The notes below the pieces were generated by a model. It did no database searches and had not been told where the DNA came from. It saw only the letters and a list, made by a program, of their open reading frames with translations. From positions 3,743-67,742 of the forward strand of contig CAYNNP010000005.1 of NCBI GenBank assembly GCA_964398215.1: a stretch of 64,000 bases of DNA, in the 5' to 3' direction. The stretch's first letter is position 1, and each line of letters begins with the position of its first letter. Shown one piece after another: positions 19,801-27,700 of the stretch. Both the position numbers and the translations under genes were made by a program. Source of the stretch: CAYNNP01 sp964398215 (GTDB taxonomy: Bacteria; Planctomycetota; Planctomycetia; Pirellulales; Pirellulaceae).

Positions 19801-21556
19801 GGCCCAGCGAAATACCAATGTGATGGAACATTACATCCGTAAATTCGTCACCGAAAAAACTATTGGCGGTTGTAAATCTCGTAGCATTCGCGAGCACCAA
19901 ATCACTGCTCGCCCGCCCCTGGATATTTGGGTCTGTTGGAGAAAGAAAAGGATTAAACGCTCGCAAGTCTGCCTTTACAATTGCCGTTCCTGCGGTGCCC
20001 TCGGACTCAACTAACTGAAGACCAGCCGACGCCGCATAGGCTTCATAGACCTCGCGGACAATTTGCTTTTCGGCTTCTGTTATCAGGTTCGGGAAATCAC
20101 CGATTTCGTCCGGAAAGTGATAGGTGACTACAGTGATGTCTTGCGGCGCAACCGGAGTCGTTCCTCTTGAAGTGGTGTGCTGCTGACGCAATATGTCGCG
20201 ATGCCCAGGATCATCTTCACCGCCTGGCAGTGGTGGCAACAGGATGTTTTGTGGTTCGATCTGCGAGCTAAAACGCACGGTGTTGTTACCAAGCGTGTTC
20301 AGGTCGGTCGCGGTCGCGATGCTTGAGTTGTCATCGCTGGCATCGATCGTACTGCCGGACACAACTGCATTGATGCGGTATGCCCCAACAGACCCATCAG
20401 TACTTGTGACCTCAATCGTGTACAAATCCGTAGCCGTGATGGATTGCGTGAAGCTTGTTACTGCACCAGGGCCAAAACTCTCGTCTTGCAGAACCGTACC
20501 GCTACTATCGATCAATCTGGCTCTTAGACTCAAATTGCCCAACCGCGGTGTGACAGCAACATCCAGCGTCGCTCCAGCACTTAACTGCGTTTGATACAAA
20601 TCAACGTCATCAGAATCGTTGCTCACGCCGTTCGCATCGCCGATGAACCCACTGTAGGAAAAGTCGACTCCGCTAAACAAAGTCCCGATGTTGAGTGGTG
20701 CAGACGACACTGCTCCCGCCTCACCAATATCCAATCGCAAGTTGCCTTCGGGTATTCCTGCGAACGTCAGGACAGCTTTGTTGGTCGCCGAATCGTAATC
20801 CACACTCTGTGGCAACAGAATGAAGTCATCGTCGTCGGTCAGCGTTCCGTCCGTTAAGACCAATTGGTAGAACGCCGGATCTTCAGCCAACGCCGGATCC
20901 AGATCTTGATCATCAAAGAATACTTCGATCTGATTGGTCGCCTGAACTAGCCCACCGCCGGCATCTCGAGTGACCGGTTGTGGATCGATGGCGATCACCT
21001 GCGCACCACGATCAATACGGAACGTCGTTAATCCGTCGACCCCGTCATTGAATGCTTGGCCAGCAGTATTGGTAAGTTGATTGGCCCCCGAACCAATGAT
21101 CTGAATCTGATAAAGATCATCCGGCAATTGGTTTGTTGGGTCGTTCACATTGCTCGATGCCGAACTGAACGGACGCAATAAAACTTCGTTTGCTGCGTCC
21201 AGTCCAACGAAGCTAGCAACCTCGACGTCATCACCGTTTCCAAAGATGTCATCACCACCGCTTCGGACAAGCTTCACGGTGCTGTTTGCTACGGACGCAG
21301 CGCTGATGTCGTCGTTGAATAAAATTGAATATTGGCGTGGAACTTCATTCAGAGTTTCGCCGTCTAACAGCAAATCATTCGCGTCAGGGCGAATCCCTAT
21401 CAGGCTTGGGCCAACGACCGTATCAGCTGCTAACAGTTGACGTTGCTCGAGCGTTTCGATTAACGCTGCGCGGCGTTCAAGCCTCGAACCAGTTGTTCGT
21501 TGCTTTCGCTTCTGCGAACTGCGATTTGTTTGGCTATTGTGGCGAGAGCGAACCAT
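4862..21556 (-). CDS. giant surface protein G1 (5564 aa): LEPR-XLL, degenerate metzincin, beta-helix, GEVED, cadherin-like repeats, dockerin
   Basis: Domain order by eye: basic residues 1-35; LEPR-XLL-like LEQRQLL 36-42; SbsA-like Ig about 45-290; PPC about 300-400; metzincin-like fold 475-640, with HHIGISLGLGL (578-588) where an HExxHxxGxxH should be; PPC 640-770; one DGD/FEF module 821-915; parallel beta-helix 930-1500; PPC-like and propeller-like parts to about 2560; second beta-helix about 2755-2880; SbsA-like Ig 2989-3139, uninterrupted; GEVED 3354-3440; about 1970 aa of cadherin-like (tandem-95) repeats; dockerin 5418-5492, whose first loop DVNANGEVTALDA is near-consensus and second loop is weak; acidic tail. 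There is no classical signal peptide and I saw no cysteine. By architecture it should be an exported, calcium-rich cell-surface or secreted protein. The zinc site is lost, so proteolysis is unlikely. Last of three tandem paralogues. Confidence 0.93.
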   Translation of the reverse strand: MVRSRHNSQTNRSSQKRKQRTTGSRLERRAALIETLEQRQLLAADTVVGPSLIGIRPDANDLLLDGETLNEVPRQYSILFNDDISAASVANSTVKLVRSGGDDIFGNGDDVEVASFVGLDAANEVLLRPFSSASSNVNDPTNQLPDDLYQIQIIGSGANQLTNTAGQAFNDGVDGLTTFRIDRGAQVIAIDPQPVTRDAGGGLVQATNQIEVFFDDQDLDPALAEDPAFYQLVLTDGTLTDDDDFILLPQSVDYDSATNKAVLTFAGIPEGNLRLDIGEAGAVSSAPLNIGTLFSGVDFSYSGFIGDANGVSNDSDDVDLYQTQLSAGATLDVAVTPRLGNLSLRARLIDSSGTVLQDESFGPGAVTSFTQSITATDLYTIEVTSTDGSVGAYRINAVVSGSTIDASDDNSSIATATDLNTLGNNTVRFSSQIEPQNILLPPLPGGEDDPGHRDILRQQHTTSRGTTPVAPQDITVVTYHFPDEIGDFPNLITEAEKQIVREVYEAYAASAGLQLVESEGTAGTAIVKADLRAFNPFLSPTDPNIQGRASSDLVLANATRFTTANSFFGDEFTDVMFHHIGISLGLGLAFDLPSTLGGINGTGVNSLGINDANQGFDVQPGNHDVVHLQRIAAPNSTDVDLYKFDLAESGRFEAETFAERLATPSHLNTVLSLFQQTASGEIELVARNDQYIGDDSLLDLHLDAGTYFVGVTSTGNTAFNPLLADSGSGGRTDGAYDLQLRFTSDSGQVLKDSQGTDFDGDADGVPGGQHSFWFQAAAPNNTLFVDKLADTTPGDQGTGALSDPFDTIDAALQAAGNRIVAPAAGAIAIADGEQFVIGDGVNSVTFEFGTSAANPVDLSLLTSADDVAVAIRAAIRDAVANGQLSPAVIATVNGSVVDIANAAQIDIEGSPSLLTTPNVVRVVGNAGADGDFTTLGDNVPYEVGLDQSGFALEDGGEFFVPQGVNVVIGTGTLIKLRRANLDAGATTSTINRLGGSIQVIGTPEAGVFLRSWHDDTAGGDSDGNGPAPSSGDFGGIVFREDSDFDKEGIFLNYVNHADIQHGGGQVFVDGSESVFSSVHLIDSRPTVSFNTIQDGSDAAISANPNSFDDSLGRIGPTIRGNFLNGNTIDGLFVRVETALGSTIDTLDVSGRFDDNDIVHVLTENLIISGAAGGLIESETGVLTARPAGRLQIDGGTVLKLSDARIEVERGGATLIAEGSENAPIILTSFSDDRYGGSGSFDNNGGGANPLPGDWGGIYFGQSAVGSIDNAVVTFAGGVTPVEGGAASFNAVEIHQADVRIANSLFETNASQAAGSERNGRGGNTASTIHVRGAQPIIVDNQFINNAGDAININASALNFRTNPDTGRSTGPIDSYSRFATNQGPLVRLNEFQDNDINALVVRGELLTTQGVWDDTDVVHVLRGEVSVDNLHTFGGLTLQSSNEGSLVIKVDGANSGFTATGTPLDFVDRVGGTLQVLGAPLHPVVITSIDDDSVGAGFRPDGELSLDTNNNGETATPAAWRGLLFDEFSNDRNVEVQQELESPLTGGNSINETPTQSQHLGVLAPNELSGDENRRLGFEVTGFISPDDTSDVDVYSFDATPGTEVWIDIDRTDFALDTVIEVVNIAGTVLARSIQSNDPTLAGTLNAEDLTQVELLGGDHYSQNPRDAGLRYVLQGSSTQESTYFVRVRSAGTSPTSLDGQTSGRYTMQIRLNQVQEFPGSTVRFADIRFANTGIDVRGLPAHSPFAAEAGEQAGNNNLQANAQTLVNLFATDIGAIGISGSLDSGADVDWYEIPAAQLGVQHLAENTADGLLSVTFDLDFADGLVRPDTNIAVFEDTSLIYFGRASAAVDDQVVSAAAPVDLSRGSFDSGDAFIGPITLRAPSQGVQNYFVAVMSGRVPAVLDGVINGNATNPGLRIEPINSVQRVVEDHIGEQGYESGGSLVSPIQAAGIFDINNTPVGSSIGVDSHIDVFDLGDVVAFGATNNGTVVTNKWNGIGVGDNDQTRVGQLPNLIDLAVRSDAEVFGLANGQIHTLNPDTIVSESARTFDGVVPYIIGSGTTTPTALTYDRNGAGIYDEIVVAHERFPDNGDVVENYLFRRSDGDTDYTLVGKIQSSTVTHADLEIGINDGTTPSRIRLESRVPGVEGNSFTLEILAPTPNANVAVNRVGNAFSVAIGTTATAQDIIDEFNTDFGMLLEATLDSGSPFTEATNTDPEGVYVFTGGGGTPYDEITGIAYSQYAGTDLIAVTDDGEVIELRDSDAVVTDDVVFNDSFQAITLGPQNVEQGAFANRHFVLASDGDVFEFDGLTPVASRRIIGASTGLAFSPLDFNLWHTTTNRGGNPGHGIPQAPDGSRGAVAGNTSFYFGYETAGTQRGILNPQVAADLATNNDLGTNYNFPGGASGDLVSDSFSLADFDEDDEPVLYFNYFLDGDNAAAGDYANVFISTELFPDIDNAGHWENVAINRGGNNPRLHESDGAWRQARFDLAEFAGEDTLTLRFEFDTAGPQQNSGSQSIRSTNNANEGFYIDDIIIGFANRGESISNAPANTATIVDSVSPSISVGNYQLEIRQNENHLALDALGNARVAAVFTPDDRHITSAIGADASDTILESVIDFEPGSAIPALNALVPWSVTSTNPFTGTLSLESASNAFPIPSTFQASLADLGIATAPAAGVIEFDYATSDGEGFAFLIDGLSQQINVPNNDSQYTTARFSFGSTDPEFVWVHGGSGRSFVDNIRVYQGNTALQADQNRVRPQGAFIVHSNTITDSVNFGINVEPGSQGSGGAFINFPTLPADDEQLVPGIVIENNVIAGSSGIRFAGETTADGNAALPFGRIINNTITNDGTGTGIVVDGRASPTIFNNLLANLNTGIVDNGIGTVVRSNFFQDNMNNGVVGTAFIIGDGSPLFTDAANGNYYLDANSLAVDSSQNTEQDRFNYLIFKTELGVPASPIIAPERDVFGQLRVDSGGTAGGSGSTIFRDRGAIDRADFETPYAVLVSPTDNAIDGSDIDPNDTFLQLTDQIQEQFTIFLGDGPGPNFPVQGTGVNGLTVDDPTDITVSTNSVEVRENDWLLEEGVDYTVGYDPLTGILLLTPLAGLWDPTSVYTITLNNTAIADRAGNRLRSNRDDGSTAFTIIMPLVEIDFGDNTDSFGTVLANDGARHALVDGAVPRLGTYIDGETDSAGFGTDDFDRVVGVDGNILSLGDGPFTVSLAPENRVVVQLDSLPSPGDNIEITTGNRTVVFELTENGGPVSLGRVPVSYPTGATIAQIVEQLANQMNAAFLSFDIQATAIHNAGETELVLRGEDDEDGIGIGPVNVAGNIVENLLVEPSTGEFLDFLNPQALDGSDIVVTTQGGGYLNAWVDFNGDGDYLDPSEQVFVDQVVTDGENRLTIFTPSSLTLPGDLATRQARFRLTTEAGTTIDGFEIGGEVEDYEILIASTLIPEPTDDVLVLQEDPGTPFIGNVATNDTLVGSGLTYVIQSGVSNGTLGSFDESTGAFSYLPDEDFFGSDTFVYQIQGFQIVNGVTLPVRSSTLGTVTLNVTPVNDVPVAIDHEFTVLEPSDTNGAPVSVITSADLLTGALQQADVALRVSPFDELEQGLSVVQLAATGATGSLVDIVPLSNPSDPTSVINGTYTADSFVQDPNGSFVVAGTLEVQVLLGEIASVTYRPSEDYNQFNPALNAAGSLPSIDTLVYTVADDGRTTLPNGSLAVPQPAPEITTATVTVTVRAQNDAPIANNDFLDSATIGAPLQEEGVVVIDVNTLLLGNDTAGNTAGDDEDSNANGHDAGISIDVSSLPAVTNRGATITVNFAGNIVLDYSAVVDFFGLDSFTYSIQDAGIDVAIDGTSTPNPKSSVTPAVVTLVVDPVNDQPGANDFSFETLEDVPFVITANELLVGAVGHGNAVLGAPFNESFQDNPNLRVISLNVAGGVTVNAANAGSQTSFDTENGQVESLNFDANGFLVDFVYRPATDYNADNPLSGGARSVDAFDFTVSDNGVAILPQGGFQFTGPETVTAGITVLVRPQNDDPILSDDVIVTGDPIWTMFSSESPAEDQTLIIPAAFLFANDAVGPATAGDELNGLNDGELALAPIAFTTTLGGNVRLLNDGNLSYTPPENVFGLDSFEYSALDRGIDEDATGGRVISRLNNASRATVMILVEPVNDPPVTFDRSLQGIEDNVVTFTASDLLNSSPPALPTNLSPLPPAPFDENEQTLRVVAFADADETVDVDDLTGGTGAATITTSTGATVTLNFVSGAFTTGTYVPALDYNQRAPFIPGDEFSYVIADDGIVTIPGSGTLSGGADLVVDLGDQRSEPATITVSLTADNENDAPQFDFQDTVEVSERDDNGETLIAWAANILPGPATALDEQIRETVRFDYVEGASTVPADLFRQDPVVAADGTLSLFLSPDAFGDATIVIDVTDVDSITPGFVPETERVSFTLNVRPVNDRPRINAALAGTSDATSADRRYSIDNAGVITYGLKEDNTSVGGDTSQPFIIPLNANLGATGFVAPGILDLFVAGPGNELDSSLGGSQVLSLLNFPSQTTLGGTLVLNSSGASPVLEYTPPVDYNSAIGIDDSFTYSVIDSSTSGEETFSIAAGRLVDDELTATNQVSLSLRPVNDAPVFSIANDFIEILEADAGAGIETVNGFANGIAAGPIGTAEDENSRVSGQTIEFNVTPSNFPIADIGLYFLQSPTLNTGGVLEYQPAPDVYGEFVFDVFLQDDGADIVNRGDINRSATESFTIAIRPVNDSPVIRPSAIDSLSFTVDEDSALDIPADASATSGDLLGAFLVGPPNEAADITPGGNQTLSIASVPTTTAQGATLVPVTDGNGDITHYRYERNDHFVGTDQFVYQIVDNGQSVNLGTGGVGFDDPATTDVTVIVEVLPVNDAPVFSGGDDIVVQEDQGVLSIPAWVNGILAGPIGAQDELNSQSVSIDIAFDSGDPSILTGTPTVEISGSNATLNLETTGVQNGVATYVATFTDDGPNDPANGDLNSVTHTFTVTVNPDNDPPTFTAGSPVVVDEDSGAFSTVWATNISPGIGEETEQTITEFTLAVPPGGESLFSAGPAIAADGTLTFTAAPDASGSVSIVVTAIDSLGGQSAPATLDITINEISDVPVPADDFINTDEDTVLTIDAADLLSNDLDPDLASNPAEFLTISMPPQQISSLGATVTFDSTTNQITYDPSTAPTLQELSPGESVVDSFSYGVIDSSNSPNPPTANVILTIEGVNDAPLLTPDQLLVASDAVSTLDLFSNDVDVDGTIDPSSIIITLQPQNGALTLQQDGTLTYVPEAGFLGPDAFRYTVADELGQQSEEALVTLDVGEAPATAGDIAGTFVDNPVTIAVLANDTANADPTSVRIESGPSNGIAELQADGSILYTPNIGFIGSDSFDYSVADSQGRRGIDTAVDVTVVASNLQNPFDFDDVNANGEVTALDALLIINRLADGNGTVIDVQPGERGPNFYDVNGSLTITSLDVLLVINELLTQQLEQFAQGELIEREQIEVLETPQVSVLSEESKADQLFGSHDFVRGVNPVIVDSIVDDPEDDSLEEAVDQVLSDLV

Positions 21557-21600
21557 AGGTGAGACTCAAGTGCGGTGAGGATAATACGGCCGTAGTTGAA

Positions 21601-21617
21601 GCGAGCTATGCGCTCGC
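21601..21617. promoter_or_regulatory. palindrome upstream of G1
   Basis: GCGAGC - TATGC - GCTCGC, perfect 6-bp arms, 45 nt upstream of the G1 ATG (21556). It probably forms a leader hairpin in the G1 transcript. I could not identify a convincing -35/-10 pair in 21557-21795. Confidence 0.35.
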
Positions 21618-21754
21618 ACAACTGTCATAATCGCCATAAAAGTAATTGCTTTGCTCAGAAAGTGCAAAGTATAAGAAGTTGGCCGCCGCTAAAAGTGCGC
21701 AGCCACAGGCATCACACTCTCGGGCCAGCCAAAAGTGCGGTCTCCAGCACCATT

Positions 21755-21780
21755 CGCTGACGAACAATTGTCCGTCAGCG
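21755..21780 (-). terminator. hairpin after giant gene G2
   Basis: CGCTGACG - 10 nt - CGTCAGCG, perfect 8-bp arms, with further pairing possible in the AT-rich interior (ACAATTGT). It begins 16 nt past the G2 stop at 21796. There is no T-run, so either it terminates imperfectly or it stabilises the 3' end; its location fits a 3' boundary of G2. Confidence 0.45.
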
Positions 21781-21795
21781 ACATTTCAATCTGTC

Positions 21796-24700
21796 TTAAA
21801 GAAGCTCGCCAAACGCGGCATCAATTGCCCCGAAATCAGGCTCTTCTGGATCATCACTATTGTCATTGGCAATAAGATCGATCGTCCCACGATCAATAAA
21901 GTCTGCGAAGGATCCATCGACCAATTTTTCGCCAGCTGACAGGTCTTCCGCAGCAACAACGATTGGTGCTTCGGCAACACTGCCACTTTCGATTCGCAAT
22001 CGGTCGGTTATCAATTCACCCTCGGCCTCGCCTTGACCATCAGCAGCACGTGCGGCCAGCTCATTGATCACCTGCAAAACGTCTTGTGATGAAATGGTTA
22101 GGTTACCGCTCACGTCAAAGAAGTTTGGTCCACGATCTGTATCAAGAACAGGGATACCGCTTTGGCCGAACTCGATGAACTGTAGCCTGTTGATCACAAG
22201 CAGAGCATCGATCGCCGAAACGTTACCATCGTCATTCACATCCGCATTCAATACTGGATTCTGCAAGCGACTTGCGATGACTCGCACATTCACTTCACCA
22301 AATTCACTGCTGCGGCCTTCGTTGTCTTCGATGGTGTATTGGAATACGTCTGTGCCGATGAACCCTGGCTCACCTACATAACGAATGGTTCCGTCACCTT
22401 GTGGAATCGCTTGCCCACGAAGAGGGCCATCGACAATTTGAATGCTAGTCAAATCCAATGTGCCATCTGGGTCAAAGTCGTTTGCAACAACGTCAATATC
22501 GACAGGCAACGAAATAGTTACACCCGTGTTCGAGTCACGACTGAAGAACGTCACTGCCGCGTCGTCCTGAACCACCGGTGCGGAGTTGGCTGAAATGGTC
22601 ACAAAGACTTCTTCGCCACGAAGACCAAGGTCATCCGCAACTGAGTAGCGGAATTGGTCAACATCCGAGAATCCAGCGAATGGTGTGTAAGTGACCACCC
22701 CGTCCGCATCGACATCAACAGAACCGAATGCTGGTTGCAACGAGATGATGACTGAAGTCGGGTCGATCGATCCGTCAATGTCCGAATCGTTTTCCAAGAC
22801 AGGGATGATCGTTGGGCCAGTTGGGTTCAGCGTCGGAGCATCAGCCTCCAAGACCGGTGCATCGTTCCGACCCTCGACATCCAAACTCACTGTCACTCGT
22901 GTGCTGGTCGCACCAAATGCGTCACTGACACTGTAGGAGAATGAATCAGTAAGCGATTCCCCTGGTGCCAAGCCCTGCAAGGAAATGGATGTTGTTGGAT
23001 CGTAGACAATGTCTCCAGTCACTGAATCAAAACTAACCTGAGCGCCACTGACACTAAAGCTGACCGCATCCAATTGCACCGTCAATTGCTCGGCTGGATT
23101 GGTAGCAAGATCTGGGTCAATGTCGTTCGCCAGCAACTGAGACGACGGAATCGTCAACACTGCGTCTTCGTTGGTATCAATCAAATCCACCACAGCAACT
23201 GGCGTGTCGTTGACTTCGTTGATGACTAACTGCAGTGTGACGGGAGCAGTCACGCCGCCTTCACTGTCAACAGCGCGAACAGCAAGGTTAACAGTGCCGT
23301 TGGCGTTCGTCTCGGTTGTGAACCGCAGAATGCCGTCTTGATCAATCGTTGGCAACGTTCGGAACAAGTCCTGTTGGTCCGTTGGTGTTGCGACTTCAAA
23401 CAAGACGCTTTGTCCCGTTTCGTCACCAGGTCCAGCGGATACGTTTGTCGCCCAAATCTCATTGAACGGACCACTGTCTTCATCGAGAACCAAATCTGGT
23501 CCACGATCAAATGTTGGTGCATCGTTAACCGAGTCGATCGTGATCGTAAAGATCCGAGGCTCACTGACGTTAAAGTCGCCGTTCTCCAGAACGATTGGAC
23601 CGTCATCCCGCAGTCGTACTTCAAATGTGGCAACACCGTTTGCATTCGGAGCACTTTCGTAGCTGAGTGTCGCAGTGTTACCTGAAACTGTGGCAGTCGG
23701 CGCGACGCTAAACAACTCCGTGTTCTCAGAAATCTGAACGAACTCGAACACAGAATTTTGACTCAGCAGTTCGTCGGCGGCCGTGATTGGACCGCTCTGA
23801 ACATTGGTCGCCCAGGCTGGGATGGTCACCACGCCGGCGTCTTCGTCGGACGTGACGTCCGCCGTTCCGCTGAACTGAGGAGCATCGTTGACCGGGGTCA
23901 CGTTCAACGTCACAACGCTGGTCGCAATCCGTGGATCGTTATTTACCAAACCACCTGTTCCAATCGATACCGACGCGCCATCGTCAACAACCGTGTAGAT
24001 GAACGAGTCAATGCCAACAAAGTTCTCGCGTGGTCGATAGAGGAACCGATTCAGATTGCCGAACGAATCATTGATCGGTGTCAATATCCCGCCTTCAATA
24101 CTGGAAGCTGGCAGCGGATCTGCCAAACTCAAGGTTTGATTACCACCAGGGATGATGTTCTCAGACTCGTTGCCCGGACCTGGTGCAAAGACATCGACCA
24201 AGCCTGGTGTGACCGAATCACCAATCACTAGAATTTCGATGAAGCCGTCTTCTCGAAGCTCAAACTCCAATGGCGGATTCACCGCACGCGGAGGATCGTT
24301 GCTTGGCAATACGTCGATGGTAATGGTTTGCGGCAAAGACGAAATCAAGTCGCCACGTGTAGCGTTGCCAGATCCATCGTCAGTTAGGATCACTTCAAAA
24401 TCGAATGAACCAAATACATCCGGAGCCGGCTGGAATGTCAACGTGCCGTCAGGAGTGATCTCAGGGAACTCGGCAAAGAATGTCTCTGCTTCTGATAGCG
24501 GGAATCCGAGCGATGTCAAAGCGAAAGTGACGCTCTGGCCGGTGTTGATATCGACCTCATCGAATGCTGTGTTTGGTGGTCCAGCATGAATGTCTGTCGC
24601 AAATCCCAGGAGAGTCGCGAGCGAAGAATCTTCCGATGTTTCGATCACATTATTGTTCAGCACGAACTCGGGCCGGTCATTGACCGGGTTCAGTACGAAT

Positions 24701-27700
24701 CGTACAGAGTTCGATGCAGTCAATCGATCAGGAGTCAGGGAACCTGCGGCCAACGAAAAAGTTTCGCCGCCGACGGTGCTGTCGTCACGAACCGTATAGT
24801 TGAATTCGTCAAAGCCACCAAACGTTTGGTTGAAGTTCACTGGCGGTGTGTAGTTCAAACCAACGAGTAAACCGCCCTCAAACACGGATGTCAATTGTCC
24901 GCCGAACGCGGTCGTTGCTGGAAAGGAGAACAACTCCAACGTCTGAGAACCACCGGAAGTCGAATCCAATTCATTGGCTGGACCTGACACGAAGGTGTCA
25001 AGCAGTCCCACGCGGTTAAAGCCTGCGGTGATTCCTGGATCGCGCCGAAGCGGGATGAAGTACGGTGTGGTCGCACCAAGCGCTTGTGTGTTGTCTTCAC
25101 GCAGTGTGTAGGTAATGACCGGACTCGATACGTCGCCAACCGAGAATGAATCGTCCGCACCGTCAGTGTCACTCAGGCCAGCGATCGCAGGATTGAAGCG
25201 AGGCGCGTCATTGACTGGCCTGACATTCACAGTAACGGTCTGCTCTGTGAACAGGTCACCGTCCGATCCACGGATTACGTACGTCGCAGTCCCTACCGCA
25301 TCAGCCGCAGGGAAAAACGTGATCTCTCCAGCCGCACCGATCACAGGAGCCTGAGTCATCAAGCCAGCTGGTACAACCGAATCAGCAAGATTCAAAGAGA
25401 ACGTAACGTTCTGAACAGCTTGTTCATCAAGCGCTGTGACAGGCCCAGGCAAGACATCGGTGATAACACCGGTAACCACAGAGCTAGCCGCTCCGTTGGA
25501 GTCTTCCAGAATGTCGATTTCAACCGGTGTTGTGAACACAGGCGGATCATTCGCTTCTTGAACTGTAATCGTTACCGTTCCAGCTGTCAGTGAACGAGCA
25601 TCTGGCAAGTTACGGATACTGTTGTTGGTCCTGAATTCGGTGCGACCATCGTCTGCAATGGTGTAAGTAAACAGATCGTTTGGCGCAAACGGAGTATTTT
25701 CGTTGTAGTCGACTGGTGGTGTATAGGTTCCGTTAACAAATCGGCCACCAGCGAAGTTCAGCTCCAAATTGCCGCCAACGACTGTTTCCAAGTTAAAGGT
25801 TCCATTGCCGTCGATGTCCGCATCAACCGAACCGCTCGCAGCCTGCACGCCAATGACACGCAAGTCCTGGATGGACTCGTTGAACGGAGTCGGCAAGGTG
25901 TCGCTGAAATCACCAGCAGCACTCGGTTGATCACTGACTTGGATGTTCGCTACTGACGTCAACAGAATGTCATCGCCAACTTGCGTTGCTCCAACCCCAA
26001 GACCGCGTAGCGATGCTTCAAGTCGTAATGCAACTGCAGAAGCCGTGTCCAGTGGTACGTAGGTAACCAGCAGATCAACACCAGCCGACGGAAGCAGATC
26101 CGTGCTGAACTCCACAACAATCGTGCTGCCGTCTGCGAAATTGATGTCAATGGTTTCACCGTCGATCAGGCCCAACCCTTGTGGGATGGAGATCGATTGA
26201 GAGCTTCCAACAACCGAACTTACAGGTGGAACTGCTACAGCAGCTGCGACTTGTGCGAAATCAACGTTTCCGCCGTTCGCAGCTGCGCCAATTCCAGCAA
26301 GTGAAGCCGCCAAATTGCTCGCAATATCGGCAGCAGTATCAGTTACCGCGTAAGTGATAATAATGTCCGTTCCAGGAGTAGGCACTCCTGTCGTATTGAA
26401 TTCCACCACGCGAGTGACAGATAGACTGTCAGTGATCGTGACTGTCTCGCCATCGATCACGTTCGCACCGTCAGTTACAGACAGCGACGAACCGGTAGTG
26501 AATAACAACGACAATGGATCGTCAACAACAATAGTATTCGCTTGGACAAACCGAACGATCGATTGCGTTCCAACGCCTGCACCTGAAACAGCCCCAATTC
26601 CGTTAGCTAGTAACAAGTTCTCCAGAGTCGTAGCGATGGTCGCAGAGGTATCCGTTTCGTTGTAAGCAACAACAATATTTCCGTTAACCGATACACCTGT
26701 CACCGAGAATTCAAATACTAGGTCGTTGCCGTTGCCGTCAGTCACTGTCAGTGTTTCGCCGCTGACGATTGTCGCCCCATCTGGCAGCGTTACTCCCGAT
26801 GCATCAGCGACCACAGTCCCTGTAACAGGATTGTTGGAAACAGCAGTCGGGTTTGCAAAGCTAACCGTTGAGCCATTGATTCTGCCGCCGACGCCAGCAG
26901 CACGCAGTACAGCGGTAAGATTCGATGCGATTCCCGCCGCCGTGTCTGTCTCCGCATAGACGACCAACAAATCGGTACCATTGGATGCCGTTGTCGATGT
27001 ACTGAACTCGACGACTTGGAGGTCGCCGGTGGCATCAGTGATCACGACCGTTTCACCGTTCTGCAGTGTCTGGCCATCAGGCACCGTAATGCTGTTAGCC
27101 GTCACACTGATTGGTGAACTGGCATTTACACCAAGACCTTGGATCAAATCTGCCGCAGTGAAATCAATCGTGTTCGGCGCCGCTGGCTCGACCGTTTCTA
27201 CTACCGACAGGTCTCGATCAAACGGGACCGGCACATCGTTGACTGGCTCCAAGAACACAGACGAAGTAACCGTTGCAGTCAGTGGAGATGTGACTCGAAC
27301 ATTGTTCGCATCTTCGTTGATTCCGTTGTCCTGGACCGTGTAATTGAATAGCACGCTACCGAAAACGTTTTCCGCTGGTGTGAATTCAATGTCACCGTTT
27401 GGCAACTGTACAAAGCTACCGAGTGTCGGATCAACAATCGAAACGTCAACGATGCTCACGGCGCTATCATTGCCATTGACGAATCTTGTTTCGTCCAAAG
27501 CCGTGATAGGACCCGACAAGTCGTTGCCAAGCAAGAAGGCTTGCGGAATAACCAATGTCGTGTCCTCGGTAGGAACCGGCAGTGGCAATCCAAGATCTGC
27601 GTAGAAGTTGATGTAACGTTGATTTCGTATGAACGCATGATCGCTGCGCGGCAATGGTTCATCATTGACCGGCGTGATCTCAAGGCGTGCTGTTCCGTTG

